NCBI RefSeq assembly: GCF_009905545.1
Contig: NZ_JAAALB010000012.1
Coordinates: 62,001-126,000 of the forward strand
DNA from: Cellulophaga sp. BC115SP
Lineage (GTDB): Bacteria > Bacteroidota > Bacteroidia > Cytophagales > Spirosomataceae
Length of the DNA: 64,000 nucleotides
Direction of reading: 5' to 3'
How positions within the stretch are numbered: position 1 is the first letter of the stretch; every line of letters starts with the position of its first letter. The translations under genes and the position numbers were made by a program. Of this stretch, positions 44,412-52,748 are shown piece by piece. The notes beneath the pieces are model-generated. The model did no database searches and was not told where the DNA came from. It saw only the letters and a program-made list of their open reading frames with translations.

Positions 44412-45845
44412 CTAGTAGGTCAATCTCAAGCCTATTTCTTTTGCTTTAGGTAGATATTCATCTTTGATATATCCAAATACGGGAAATTCGGCCTCTAAAA
44501 TATTCATTACGATTCCATAAAAACCAGTTCCTAGGTTAAAATAAGTCAGAAACGTATCAATAGATATTTGTCCACCACAAAACTGGAGATAACTATCATA
44601 CTGCATCGATCCAAGTAAATTAGCGCTCATTCTGTCGAGAATACTTAAGTATAGCTGAGGATTTTGATTTAGTATGTTATTGGCTTCATGCCGCTTGGCA
44701 TTAGTATACTCCTCTAATAGTTGATCTTTCCGATATTGTTGTTCTTTTTTACGTTGAACTTCCGCCTTTTGGGTGGCTTGTATTCTTTTGGCTTCCTCTT
44801 TCTTTTTTACCTCCCGTTGCTGTGCGTGCATTAGGTCTGGACTTTTTACCATGATGGTCAAATAACCTCCAATATTTTTGATATTTCGTCCAGTAGCAAG
44901 TTCTTTTTTCAGATAGTTAATTGCTAGTTGTATTTGCTCGACAGATATTTCATCAAGCCACTCTTTAATGGTGTGCTGCGTAATTCCAAAATCTTTTACC
45001 TGCTCGTAAATTAAGTTTAGAGTCTCGTTTGCTTGAATTTCTATTGATTGCGTTATCAACGGCAATGGGTCTTTATTAGCCTCTTTAAAACTAGCCGATA
45101 TTTGCTCTACCAATGGATCTTCAACTTCCTCTAGTTTATTTTTCTTTACCACAAACCTTAATTTAACGACTTTTTTCCCTTGTTTGATTTCGTTAAACTC
45201 AAAATACAATTCCGAATTTTTCATTAACTCGTTTTGTGCTTGTACAACTACTTTCATTTTAAAATCAAAATAGTTTTTGTACTTGTGCTCAATGTTAAAC
45301 ATTCTTTTGAGCTTATCTACTTCAAATTCAAATGTCCCGATGCGTTCTTTCTCTTTACATATTTCATAAAAACGCATTGCATACGAGCTATCTAGCCGTA
45401 AAATATTTCGAATATCTAATACCGTAAAGTTTTCTTTGAGTTGTAATAAAAACGGTTTTAGGAGATTGGGAAATTCTAATACAAAATACCCTTCTTTTTT
45501 GAAATATACATAGCCACTTATCAAGTGTGAATCTAATTCTATGCGATCGTCTTTGTAATAAACTTTCTTGTCAATCATCTTCTTCACCTCTTGTTGCAGG
45601 TGCGAATACAAACTTCCTCCTTCTACACCAGTAAATTTTTGAAAGTCTTTCACTGTGATAGTTAGTGGTACAAAACTTTCTTTGCTGATGTCCAATAACG
45701 ACAGCATGTAAATAAAAAGCTTCATTTGAGTCGGAGTTAACTCAAAACGAGCTTCTATCAGAGGATTGCCCTTGACAATCCGATAAGGGTCTTTGGTCAC
45801 GCTATCCAAAGCTTGCTCTCTTTTCTCTGTCTTCATATCTTCCAT
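44412..45845 (-). CDS. Rep_3-family plasmid replication initiator (RepB-like)
   Basis: The 477-residue protein has the Rep_3 two-winged-helix core. The first winged helix is about 20-130 (NPLIEARFELTPTQMKLFIYMLSLL, TITVKDFQKFTGVEGGSLYSHLQQEVKKM). The second is about 140-240 (ILRLDSSYAMRFYEICKEKERIGTFEFEVDKLKRMFNIEHKYKNYFDFKMKVV). A long helical, Lys/Glu-rich C-terminal part from about 330 is an extension beyond the usual 300 residues. It should bind the iterons at 46029-46651 and open the origin. A second ATG three codons in is possible. Its presence with iterons and parAB marks a plasmid or chromid. Confidence 0.9.
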   Translation of the reverse strand: MEDMKTEKREQALDSVTKDPYRIVKGNPLIEARFELTPTQMKLFIYMLSLLDISKESFVPLTITVKDFQKFTGVEGGSLYSHLQQEVKKMIDKKVYYKDDRIELDSHLISGYVYFKKEGYFVLEFPNLLKPFLLQLKENFTVLDIRNILRLDSSYAMRFYEICKEKERIGTFEFEVDKLKRMFNIEHKYKNYFDFKMKVVVQAQNELMKNSELYFEFNEIKQGKKVVKLRFVVKKNKLEEVEDPLVEQISASFKEANKDPLPLITQSIEIQANETLNLIYEQVKDFGITQHTIKEWLDEISVEQIQLAINYLKKELATGRNIKNIGGYLTIMVKSPDLMHAQQREVKKKEEAKRIQATQKAEVQRKKEQQYRKDQLLEEYTNAKRHEANNILNQNPQLYLSILDRMSANLLGSMQYDSYLQFCGGQISIDTFLTYFNLGTGFYGIVMNILEAEFPVFGYIKDEYLPKAKEIGLRLTY

Positions 45846-45960
45846 GACATTAGGGAAACCGAGTATTTATACTAATTGGCTTAGAATGAAATACTTAATT
45901 TTTTATTAAGACCCTTAATCAAAAAATTGTCACAGACTTCGGTTTCTTTCCTTTATTGTA

Positions 45961-45995
45961 CAAAAATAAGAGTAATTAAAAAAAAAGCATCACAA
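45961..45995 (-). promoter_or_regulatory. Candidate rep promoter
   Basis: The minus strand has TTG (45995-45993), 24 bp, then TATTTTTG (45968-45961), an exact -7 match with a somewhat long spacer. The leader would be about 110 nt. The tight iteron group starts 34 bp further upstream, so initiator bound there could repress rep. Confidence 0.5.
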
Positions 45996-46028
45996 AAACT
46001 ACTTTAAATTTATACAGGTAGTTTTAAG

Positions 46029-46135
46029 CACCATAAAAGTAGTTTTAATGCACCATAAAAGTAGTTTTAAGCACCATAAAAGTAGTTTTAATGCACCATA
46101 AAAGTAGTTTTAAGCACCATAAAAGTAGTTTTAAT
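46029..46135. repeat. Iteron group A: five direct repeats at 21/22-bp spacing
   Basis: CACCATAAAAGTAGTTTTAA starts at 46029, 46051, 46072, 46094 and 46115, spacings 22, 21, 22 and 21. All five copies are identical over the core. A half copy (GTAGTTTTAA) precedes them at 46018. An inverted ATGGTGCTT at 46134-46142 pairs with AAGCACCAT at 46112. They are two helical turns apart, so bound initiators would line up on one face. Confidence 0.95.
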
Positions 46136-46142
46136 GGTGCTT

Positions 46143-46320
46143 AAAAAACTGAAAATCAAATAGTTACAAACCCCTAAAAGATTTAAAAGAATAAAAGATT
46201 TAAAAGACAACAAAGGAAATTGTTGATTTTTTATTAATTTTTTTCTTAAAAATTCAAGTTTAAAAATCTTCTAAAATTAGTCATGGATAAAATTCGTACG
46301 AGAAAGAATTGAAAGTGGAG
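46143..46320. other. A/T-rich segment with direct repeat, candidate unwinding element
   Basis: TAAAAGATTTAAAAGA occurs at 46175-46190 and again at 46192-46207, followed by long A and T runs (46226-46275). Location between the two iteron groups fits a DNA unwinding element. This is inference from composition. Confidence 0.6.
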
Positions 46321-46321
46321 A

Positions 46322-46651
46322 CACCATAAAAGTAGTTTTTAGTGAAAGTAGTTAAAACAGCACCTGCACCATAAAAGTAGTTTTTATAAAACGATAAAAA
46401 TTGACCAAACACCATAAAAGTAGTTTTTTTAAAGCTGTAAAAAATCCTCATGGCACCATAAAAGTAGTTTTTGAGTAACTCGATAGAAGAATATAGACAC
46501 CATAAAAGTCTTTTTTGAATTTATGATTAGACCTTGTAATGCACCATAAAAGTAGTTTTTTGAAATTCCATCAAAATTATAAATGACACCATAAAAGTCG
46601 TTTTTATTGTTGGCTTATCTTTTACAAATTGACACCATAAAAGTCGTTTTT
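46322..46651. repeat. Iteron group B: eight direct repeats at 43-46-bp spacing
   Basis: The same core CACCATAAAAGTAGTTTTT starts at 46322, 46367, 46410, 46454, 46498, 46542, 46587 and 46633, all in the orientation of group A. Spacings are 45, 43, 44, 44, 44, 45 and 46, about four helical turns. Copies 5, 7 and 8 have variants AGTC or AGTCG in place of AGTAG. Spacers differ in sequence, so spacing rather than sequence is conserved. Confidence 0.95.
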
Positions 46652-46698
46652 ACTTTCAATAAAATATGTTGCTTAAAGAAAGAATTATTATAAGGTAG

Positions 46699-46732
46699 TT
46701 GTATCAAAACTGATACCTTTTTGGTATATTTG
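46699..46732 (+). promoter_or_regulatory. parA promoter with palindromic operator
   Basis: TTG (46699-46701), 23 bp, then TATATTTG (46725-46732), an exact -7 match. The perfect palindrome GTATCA-AAAC-TGATAC (46701-46716) lies in the spacer, and a further GGTATA follows. The leader would be about 23 nt. ParA, which has an extra N-terminal domain, probably binds here to control its own synthesis. Confidence 0.65.
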
Positions 46733-46761
46733 TATGAAATGTAATACAAACGATTTTACCT

Positions 46762-47718
46762 ATGATAAGCCAAGAATTAGTCCTAAAATTCTTAAGACAT
46801 AATCCAGCACTTTCTGTTTCGACTGTAGAAAAGGAATCAACCCTAGCGAAAGGAACACTTACCAAAGCCATCACAGGCGAGCGAAATCTGAATGAAAGGC
46901 ATTTAGCTGCGCTATTACCAGTATTGACTAAATATGGATATTCGCCGAATCTTTATCAAAACGCTCGTGTGATTTCGATAATTAATCACAAAGGAGGTGT
47001 TGGTAAAACTACTACGACAGGTTCTTTGGGGGAAGCTTTAGCCAGAAAGGGATTTAATGTATTATTGATAGACATGGATCCTCAGGGAAATTTGTCTCAA
47101 ATACTAGGAGTAGATACCCCAGAAAAGCAAGTTGTAGATGCCCTGCTGAAAGCAGATGAGTTGCCAGTCATGAATATTGCTCCAAATTTAGATCTAAGTC
47201 CATCAGATATAGATTTGGCCAAGGCCGAAATAGAATTAATTATTTCTTTGGGGGGAGTGTCGAGGCTCAAGAACAAATTAGTCCCATTGATGGAGCAATA
47301 CGATTACATTCTGATCGATTGCCCTCCCTCGCTCAACGCACTTACCTCTTCGGCATTGATTGCATCCAAAAGCTGTTTAATCACACTTCAACCGGAGATA
47401 TCTGCTGTAAAAGGATTAAACACCCTTTTAGATAGAATCTCGGAAGTTCGTACAAGCTGGAACCCTGCTATTGAAATAGATGGAATCGTATTTACCATGG
47501 TAAAGAAAAACTCTGTACACGATGGCGTGAAAGAACACGTTAGAGAAAGTATGTCACAGTTCAGAGTATTTCGTACTGAAATAAAACATCTTGTAGATTT
47601 TCAAAAAGCACAAATAGAACAAAGCACAATATCCAAATTTGCTGAAAATTCGGAAGCAGCCAAATTGTATCGTGAGTTTTCGGAAGAGTTTATACAGTAT
47701 TTACAAGTGGTAAAATAG
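46762..47718 (+). CDS. parA: ParA partition ATPase with N-terminal DNA-binding-like domain
   Basis: The 318-residue protein has a deviant Walker A motif KGGVGKTT at 77-84, Walker A' in DMDPQGNLS, and Walker B in YILIDCPPS. The first 65 residues (STLAKGTLTKAITGERNLNERHLAALLPVL) look like a helix-turn-helix, as in type Ia ParA proteins that repress their own promoter. It segregates the replicon with the ParB and centromere that follow. It starts about 110 bp after the last iteron. Confidence 0.92.
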   Translation: MISQELVLKFLRHNPALSVSTVEKESTLAKGTLTKAITGERNLNERHLAALLPVLTKYGYSPNLYQNARVISIINHKGGVGKTTTTGSLGEALARKGFNVLLIDMDPQGNLSQILGVDTPEKQVVDALLKADELPVMNIAPNLDLSPSDIDLAKAEIELIISLGGVSRLKNKLVPLMEQYDYILIDCPPSLNALTSSALIASKSCLITLQPEISAVKGLNTLLDRISEVRTSWNPAIEIDGIVFTMVKKNSVHDGVKEHVRESMSQFRVFRTEIKHLVDFQKAQIEQSTISKFAENSEAAKLYREFSEEFIQYLQVVK

Positions 47719-47725
47719 AGATTAG

Positions 47726-48646
47726 ATGAAAGCAAATTTTAAAGACGTTATAGCCTCCAAAACCAAGCAAGCCTTGGGTAGTAATCTCATATCCCTCGAG
47801 GCCATCAAGCAAAACATACAAATCCTTGAAGAACTTCGCGATTTTATACCTCCTTTGAGTGTTGAAGAATCTCAACAACTTGAACAAAACATTTTAAAAT
47901 ACGGATGTAAAGATGCACTATTGGTATGGGAAACCACTCGAAGTGTAGCTGGATTAAGTCTCACAGAAGACTCCACACCAGCCTATATCCTAATAGATGG
48001 ACACAACCGCTATCGAATTTGTCAAACCAATCAATTGAATTTCAATATTCAATTACTGTCTTTTAACACCTTGAAGGAAGTAAAAGACTATATGATTGAT
48101 TTGCAATTGGGGCGTCGTAATCTTACACCTCAACAGGCATCTTATTTCAGAGGTTTGCGCTATAACAACGAAAAATCTGAAAGAGGTAAATATGACCGTG
48201 TTACTGACGAAGGACTCATTAACGTCGATGATTATTTTGAAAGTAAGAAGGTGAAAGTTTCCACAGCATCGAAACTATCTGAGGAATATAAAGTAAGTCC
48301 TGCTACAATTCGCCGTGATGCTGAGTTTGCTGAAGGGCTGGGAAAATTGTCTACCACCTTACGAAATGAAGTCTTGGCTGGAAATCAAAATATTGAAAAA
48401 GGGCTTTTACAAAAAGTCGCTAAAGTAAGGGAGTTACCTAAACCTATTGAAAGCGCTGATGAATTGGTAACGGTGTTACAAACAAGTGGATTAGTAGAAA
48501 GAGTTGAAACCGTTCCAACAGACCATACACTTGTCAATTGTTCCAATGAAATTATAGCCCTTGTAAAGAAAATTGTTAATGCAAAGGATAAAGAAAGACT
48601 AGAAGAATTAAAAAAGTTAGTTGGTAAACTAGAAGAATTACTTTAA
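47726..48646 (+). CDS. parB: ParB-family centromere-binding protein
   Basis: The 306-residue protein has the ParB N-terminal fold (IPPLSVEESQQLEQNILKYGCKDALLVW). DGHNRYRI at 91-98 stands where chromosomal ParB has GERRxR, so CTP binding may differ. Then comes LGRRNLTPQQASYFRGLRY and a helix-turn-helix around STASKLSEEYKVSPATIRRDAEFA. The C-terminal tail is Lys/Glu-rich and may dimerise. It begins 7 bp after parA. The 47-bp repeats after its terminator are the likely binding sites. Confidence 0.9.
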   Translation: MKANFKDVIASKTKQALGSNLISLEAIKQNIQILEELRDFIPPLSVEESQQLEQNILKYGCKDALLVWETTRSVAGLSLTEDSTPAYILIDGHNRYRICQTNQLNFNIQLLSFNTLKEVKDYMIDLQLGRRNLTPQQASYFRGLRYNNEKSERGKYDRVTDEGLINVDDYFESKKVKVSTASKLSEEYKVSPATIRRDAEFAEGLGKLSTTLRNEVLAGNQNIEKGLLQKVAKVRELPKPIESADELVTVLQTSGLVERVETVPTDHTLVNCSNEIIALVKKIVNAKDKERLEELKKLVGKLEELL

Positions 48647-48678
48647 CAAAAAAGAGGTCAATCGACCTCTTTTTTGTT
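48645..48678 (+). terminator. Intrinsic terminator of parAB
   Basis: A perfect 15-bp stem (AACAAAAAAGAGGTC) with a 4-nt loop and T6 on the descending arm. It begins in the parB stop codon and works in both directions. Confidence 0.88.
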
Positions 48679-48684
48679 ATCAAC

Positions 48685-48811
48685 CATATTGCTCATTTTG
48701 AGCACTATGGTTTGAGCATTCTCATCACTATCATAATGCTCATTTTGAGCATTATGGTTTGAGCGTTTTGATCATTATCATATTGCTCATTTTGAGCACT
48801 ATGGTTTGAGC
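48685..48811. repeat. Three 33-bp palindromic repeats with 47-bp period, candidate parS
   Basis: Units at 48685-48717, 48732-48764 and 48779-48811 repeat exactly every 47 bp with 14-bp spacers. Each begins with a 25-bp palindrome, arms CATAATGCTCA / TGAGCATTATG around TTT in unit 2, with one arm mismatch in units 1 and 3. Each then carries a lone GGTTTGAGC half-site. Placement right after parB makes a centromere very likely, but this is inference. Confidence 0.8.
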
Positions 48812-49052
48812 GTTTCAGAGAGCATGATCAATGACAAATAGATATCAAGGGCAAGTAGCTATTTCTTAACAATGCTAAAATATAATTTTGAATAAAGAGC
48901 GTATTCTAAAATAATCAAAAAGTAAAATGAATATTAAGTAGAATATAATTTCTTTAAGAGAATTTATAAATTTTCATTTGGAGGTTGATATTTCATGGAT
49001 TTTTTCACTTTTTTTACATAAATCCATGATTGAACCTTCAAAATAATCTCGT
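48812..49052. other. Leader region upstream of the amidoligase operon
   Basis: No gene is seen. TAATTTTG at 48883-48890 matches the -7 consensus but has no good -33 partner. A 10-bp perfect inverted repeat TCATGGATTT / AAATCCATGA spans 48993-49029, ending 23 bp before the start of the next gene. It could be an operator or leader hairpin. Confidence 0.45.
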
Positions 49053-52000
49053 ATGTCTTTAAAAGTTGCGATTTCTCATAAAACTAAGTATAAGTTTGAT
49101 CGTAGCGTCAGCTTGTCTCCCCATATTTTTAGATTAAGACCTGCACCGCATTCACGAACTGCGATTGAAGGATATTCTTTAAAGATTACTCCTGAAGAGC
49201 ATTTTATTAACTGGCAGCAAGATCCATTTGGAAATTATCAAGCAAGAGTTGTCTTTCCTGAAAAAACAAAAGAGCTAAGTGTAGAAGTTGAGGTAATAGC
49301 TCGCATGGAAGTGATTAATCCTTTTGACTTTTTCGTGGAAGAATATGCTGAAAAATTTCCGTTCAGATACGATGAGATTTTAGCAAAAGAATTAGTACCA
49401 TATCTAGAAGCACGTGAATCAGGACCATTGTTGACGGAGTTTTTGAAAGAAGTAGAAGCTCAGGAAGATATTAATACTGTTGATTTTTTGGTGTATGCCA
49501 ATCAAAAAGTCTATGGTCATCTTGATTACAATATTCGGATGGAGCCAGGGGTACAAACTTGCGAAGACACACTAACAATTAAAAGTGGGAGTTGTCGTGA
49601 TTCAGCCTGGTTACTGGTTCAGATTCTACGTCATAAAGGTATTGCTGCTCGATTTGTATCTGGCTATTTGGTTCAACTAACGCCAGATGTAAAGTCATTG
49701 GACGGTCCTTCTGGTCCAGAAGAAGATTTTACAGATTTACATGCTTGGGTAGAAGCATATATTCCAGGTGCAGGATGGATTGGATTAGATCCAACATCAG
49801 GATTATTTGCAGGAGAAGGACACATTCCGCTGTGTTGTACACCTGATTATGCGAGTGCGGCACCTGTTACTGGAGCTACAGATATTTGTGAAGTAACTTT
49901 TGAGTTTGATAATAAAGTTTTCCGTATTCATGAAGACCCAAGGGTAACCAAACCTTACACTGACGAACAGTGGGAGAAAATCATGAAAGTTGGGAATATC
50001 GTAGAGAAAGATTTACAAGAAGGGGATGTGCGTATGACGATGGGAGGAGAGCCAACCTTTGTATCAATCGACGATTTTGAGTCTCCTGAATGGAACTCTA
50101 CCGCCGATGGACCACTCAAGCGACAACTTGCCTATAATCTTGCTTTGCGCCTTAAAAATCGCTTTGCTCATGGAGGCTTATTGCATTTTGGGCAAGGAAA
50201 ATGGTATCCTGGTGAATTGTTCCCACGTTGGCAGTATGCCCTTTACTGGAGAAAAGACGGACATACTATTTGGAAAAATGATGACCTTATCGCAAAAGAA
50301 GGACAAACAAATTATACTTTCCACGATGCTGAATTATTTGCAACAGAGCTCACCAAATACTTGGGTATTCGTCCGAGTAATTTATGCCCTGCTTTTGAAG
50401 ACCCTATTTATTGGACGTTAGAAGAAGGTAAATTACCTGTGAATGTAGACCCATTGGCAGTCAACCTAAAGGATTCGATTGAACGTCGAACCTTAGCCAA
50501 GGTATTGGAAAAGGGCTTAAATAACCCTGTAGGTTTTGCCTTACCCATACGATGGAACTGGAATACCAGCTCATGGACTAGTTGTGTTTGGGAATTTAGA
50601 AGAGAGAATTGCTTTTTAATTCCGGGTAATTCTCCTGTAGGTTTAAGATTGCCGTTAAATTCTTTACCCGCAATTTCTAAATTTCAAAGAGAAGAACCGC
50701 TAGAACGTAGTCCATTTGAAGATTTACCCGAACTGGGAGATTATAGTGCGGTTGCCGAGGCACGATATGGATCTGAAGCACCCGACTATGTGGCTCCTGT
50801 CAAAAAAGCCTCCAAAATCAAGGATGAAGAAAAAATAAAGAAGGCAGATGACTTGGAAGAAAAGCCTTTGTTGTTTGAAGTAAATACGATTCAAACAACC
50901 TTGGTAATTGAGGAAAGAGAAGGAATCCTATATGCCTTCTTGCCTCCAACAGAATACCTAGAGCATTATTTAGATCTTATCGCTTCTATTGAGGCTACCG
51001 CAGAGAAACTGCAAATGCCTATCAGAATAGAAGGATATACCCCTCCATCTGATTATAGAATGGAGAAACTTGTGGTGTCGCCAGACCCTGGGGTAATTGA
51101 GGTAAATATTCACCCATCAAAAAATTGGCAGGAGTTAGTCGACAATACCACGGCTTTGTATGAAGAAGCATTTCTGTCGAGATTAGGTACAGAAAAGTTT
51201 ATGGTAGATGGACGACACACAGGAACAGGTGGTGGTAACCACGTAACGATTGGTGGAGCAAAACCTGCTGATAGTCCGATTTTACGTCGCCCTGATTTAT
51301 TGCGTAGTTTAGTTACTTATTGGCAGCATCACCCTGTATTGAGTTATTTATTTGCTGGGTCATTTATTGGTCCAACAAGTCAAGCACCACGAGTTGACGA
51401 AGGTCGTGACGAGCGTTTATATGAACTCGAAATTGCTTTTGACCAAATCCCAGACGATGGCAATGTGCCATTTTGGATGGTAGATCGAATTTTCAGGAAT
51501 CTCTTGGTTGATATTACAGGAAACACACACCGTACCGAATTTTGTATAGATAAGCTGTATTCACCCGATTCTTCTACAGGTCGTTTGGGAATTCTTGAGT
51601 TTAGAGCTTTTGATATGCCACCACACAAGCACATGAATTTAGTACAAAATTTACTAGTTCGTGCCTTGATTGCTAAGTTTTGGAAACAGCCATATAAGAA
51701 AAAGTTAGTTCGTTGGGGAACAGAATTGCATGATAGATTTTTACTGCCTCACTTCGCCTATTTGGATATGATTGATGTAGTAAACGATTTGAAAGATGCA
51801 GGCTATGATTTTGATATTTCATGGTTTGATGCCTTTTTCGAATTCAGATTCCCACACCATGGTGGGGTAACTGTCGATAATCTACAACTGGAGCTTCGTT
51901 TAGGAATCGAGCCTTGGCATGTACTTGGCGAAGAACTCTCAAATTCTGGCACCGCTCGTTTTGTGGACTCATCATTAGAAAAACTACAAGTTAAAGTTTC

Positions 52001-52478
52001 TGGATTTGTTCAAGATCGACATATTTTAGTTTGTAATGGATGTCGAGTGCCATTACGTCCAACAGGAACTAAAGGCGAATATGTAGCTGGAATCAGATAC
52101 AAAGCTTGGAATCCACCGTCTGCTCTCCATCCTACAGTTGGTGTCGATGCACCATTGGTATTTGATATTGTAGATACTTGGAATAACCGTGTGATTGGTG
52201 GATGTACCTATTTTGTATCACACCCAGGCGGAAGAAGTTTTGATACGTATCCGATTAATAGCTACGAAGCCGAGTCGAGAAGAATTAGTCGCTTCTGGGG
52301 CTTTGGACATACTCCATCGACAACAGATATGGTGCCTGCTCCTGTTAGATTTAATACAGCGCCTTCACGATTTGTGGCTGAAAACAAAAAGGAAATGAAA
52401 ATCGATACGCCTGTTGAACTTATCAATGCTGAATATCCTACTACACTCGACTTGAGAAGATTCTGGAAGGCGAGATAA
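49053..52478 (+). CDS. Transglutaminase-like / DUF2126 predicted amidoligase fusion
   Basis: The 1141-residue protein has a transglutaminase N-terminal domain (about 1-85). A transglutaminase/protease core follows with the triad C181 (SGSCRDSAW), H230 (LHAWVEAYIP) and D246 (GLDPTSG). From about 310 (DVRMTMGGEPTFVSIDDFESPEWN) runs a DUF2126 region with HTGTGGGNHVTIGG and HRTEFCIDKLYSPDSSTGRLGILEFRAF. DUF2126 is classed as a putative amidoligase. It probably forms or cuts peptide-type bonds on an unknown substrate. The next two genes are its usual partners. No signal peptide is seen. Confidence 0.9.
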   Translation: MSLKVAISHKTKYKFDRSVSLSPHIFRLRPAPHSRTAIEGYSLKITPEEHFINWQQDPFGNYQARVVFPEKTKELSVEVEVIARMEVINPFDFFVEEYAEKFPFRYDEILAKELVPYLEARESGPLLTEFLKEVEAQEDINTVDFLVYANQKVYGHLDYNIRMEPGVQTCEDTLTIKSGSCRDSAWLLVQILRHKGIAARFVSGYLVQLTPDVKSLDGPSGPEEDFTDLHAWVEAYIPGAGWIGLDPTSGLFAGEGHIPLCCTPDYASAAPVTGATDICEVTFEFDNKVFRIHEDPRVTKPYTDEQWEKIMKVGNIVEKDLQEGDVRMTMGGEPTFVSIDDFESPEWNSTADGPLKRQLAYNLALRLKNRFAHGGLLHFGQGKWYPGELFPRWQYALYWRKDGHTIWKNDDLIAKEGQTNYTFHDAELFATELTKYLGIRPSNLCPAFEDPIYWTLEEGKLPVNVDPLAVNLKDSIERRTLAKVLEKGLNNPVGFALPIRWNWNTSSWTSCVWEFRRENCFLIPGNSPVGLRLPLNSLPAISKFQREEPLERSPFEDLPELGDYSAVAEARYGSEAPDYVAPVKKASKIKDEEKIKKADDLEEKPLLFEVNTIQTTLVIEEREGILYAFLPPTEYLEHYLDLIASIEATAEKLQMPIRIEGYTPPSDYRMEKLVVSPDPGVIEVNIHPSKNWQELVDNTTALYEEAFLSRLGTEKFMVDGRHTGTGGGNHVTIGGAKPADSPILRRPDLLRSLVTYWQHHPVLSYLFAGSFIGPTSQAPRVDEGRDERLYELEIAFDQIPDDGNVPFWMVDRIFRNLLVDITGNTHRTEFCIDKLYSPDSSTGRLGILEFRAFDMPPHKHMNLVQNLLVRALIAKFWKQPYKKKLVRWGTELHDRFLLPHFAYLDMIDVVNDLKDAGYDFDISWFDAFFEFRFPHHGGVTVDNLQLELRLGIEPWHVLGEELSNSGTARFVDSSLEKLQVKVSGFVQDRHILVCNGCRVPLRPTGTKGEYVAGIRYKAWNPPSALHPTVGVDAPLVFDIVDTWNNRVIGGCTYFVSHPGGRSFDTYPINSYEAESRRISRFWGFGHTPSTTDMVPAPVRFNTAPSRFVAENKKEMKIDTPVELINAEYPTTLDLRRFWKAR

Positions 52479-52580
52479 GTTTATCTGTAGTGCTAGGAGT
52501 GGTAAGATATGAGTTTAAAAATGTTTACAGACTCCTAACTTATCATTGTGTAGAAAACAATTGAGTAAGACTTTTGAAAG

Positions 52581-52636
52581 GGATAGGTTATCTGATGTTT
52601 TTTGATTCGTCGGGATAACCTATCCTTGTATTTTTT
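52581..52636 (+). terminator. Internal terminator in the amidoligase cluster
   Basis: A perfect 12-bp stem GGATAGGTTATC / GATAACCTATCC with a 21-nt loop is followed by TTGTATTTTTTT. It lies between the first and second genes, so they are probably transcribed as separate units or the downstream level is lowered. Confidence 0.8.
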
Positions 52637-52748
52637 TCGTAAATACTTACATTTATACTTTTTACGCTCATAGAATTATATGAGATAAATAAATCGTAAA
52701 TGATTTACCATTTTGCAGTCAATATTTTGAGTGCTTGCTTATGATAAT

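Larger units (their letters stand above)
45846..46761. other. Replication origin region with iterons, A/T-rich segment and divergent promoters
   Basis: This 916-bp non-coding stretch separates rep (-) from parA (+). In order it holds the rep promoter, five tightly spaced iterons, an A/T-rich segment with a direct repeat, eight widely spaced iterons and the parA promoter. A weak DnaA-box-like CATGGATAA (two mismatches) lies near 46283-46291. This is the likely oriV. Confidence 0.85.

Noticed and set aside
46029-46651. CRISPR array
   Set aside because: Repeats are regularly spaced, but the short 19-22-bp unit, the two different spacings, the flanking initiator and parA, and the lack of cas genes fit iterons instead.
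48685-48811. Short CRISPR or MITE
   Set aside because: Only three units with 14-bp spacers that are themselves similar, placed directly after parB. A centromere explains it better.
50059-50421. 120-codon frame inside the DUF2126 gene
   Set aside because: Same-strand out-of-frame shadow; the DUF2126 frame has intact motifs throughout.
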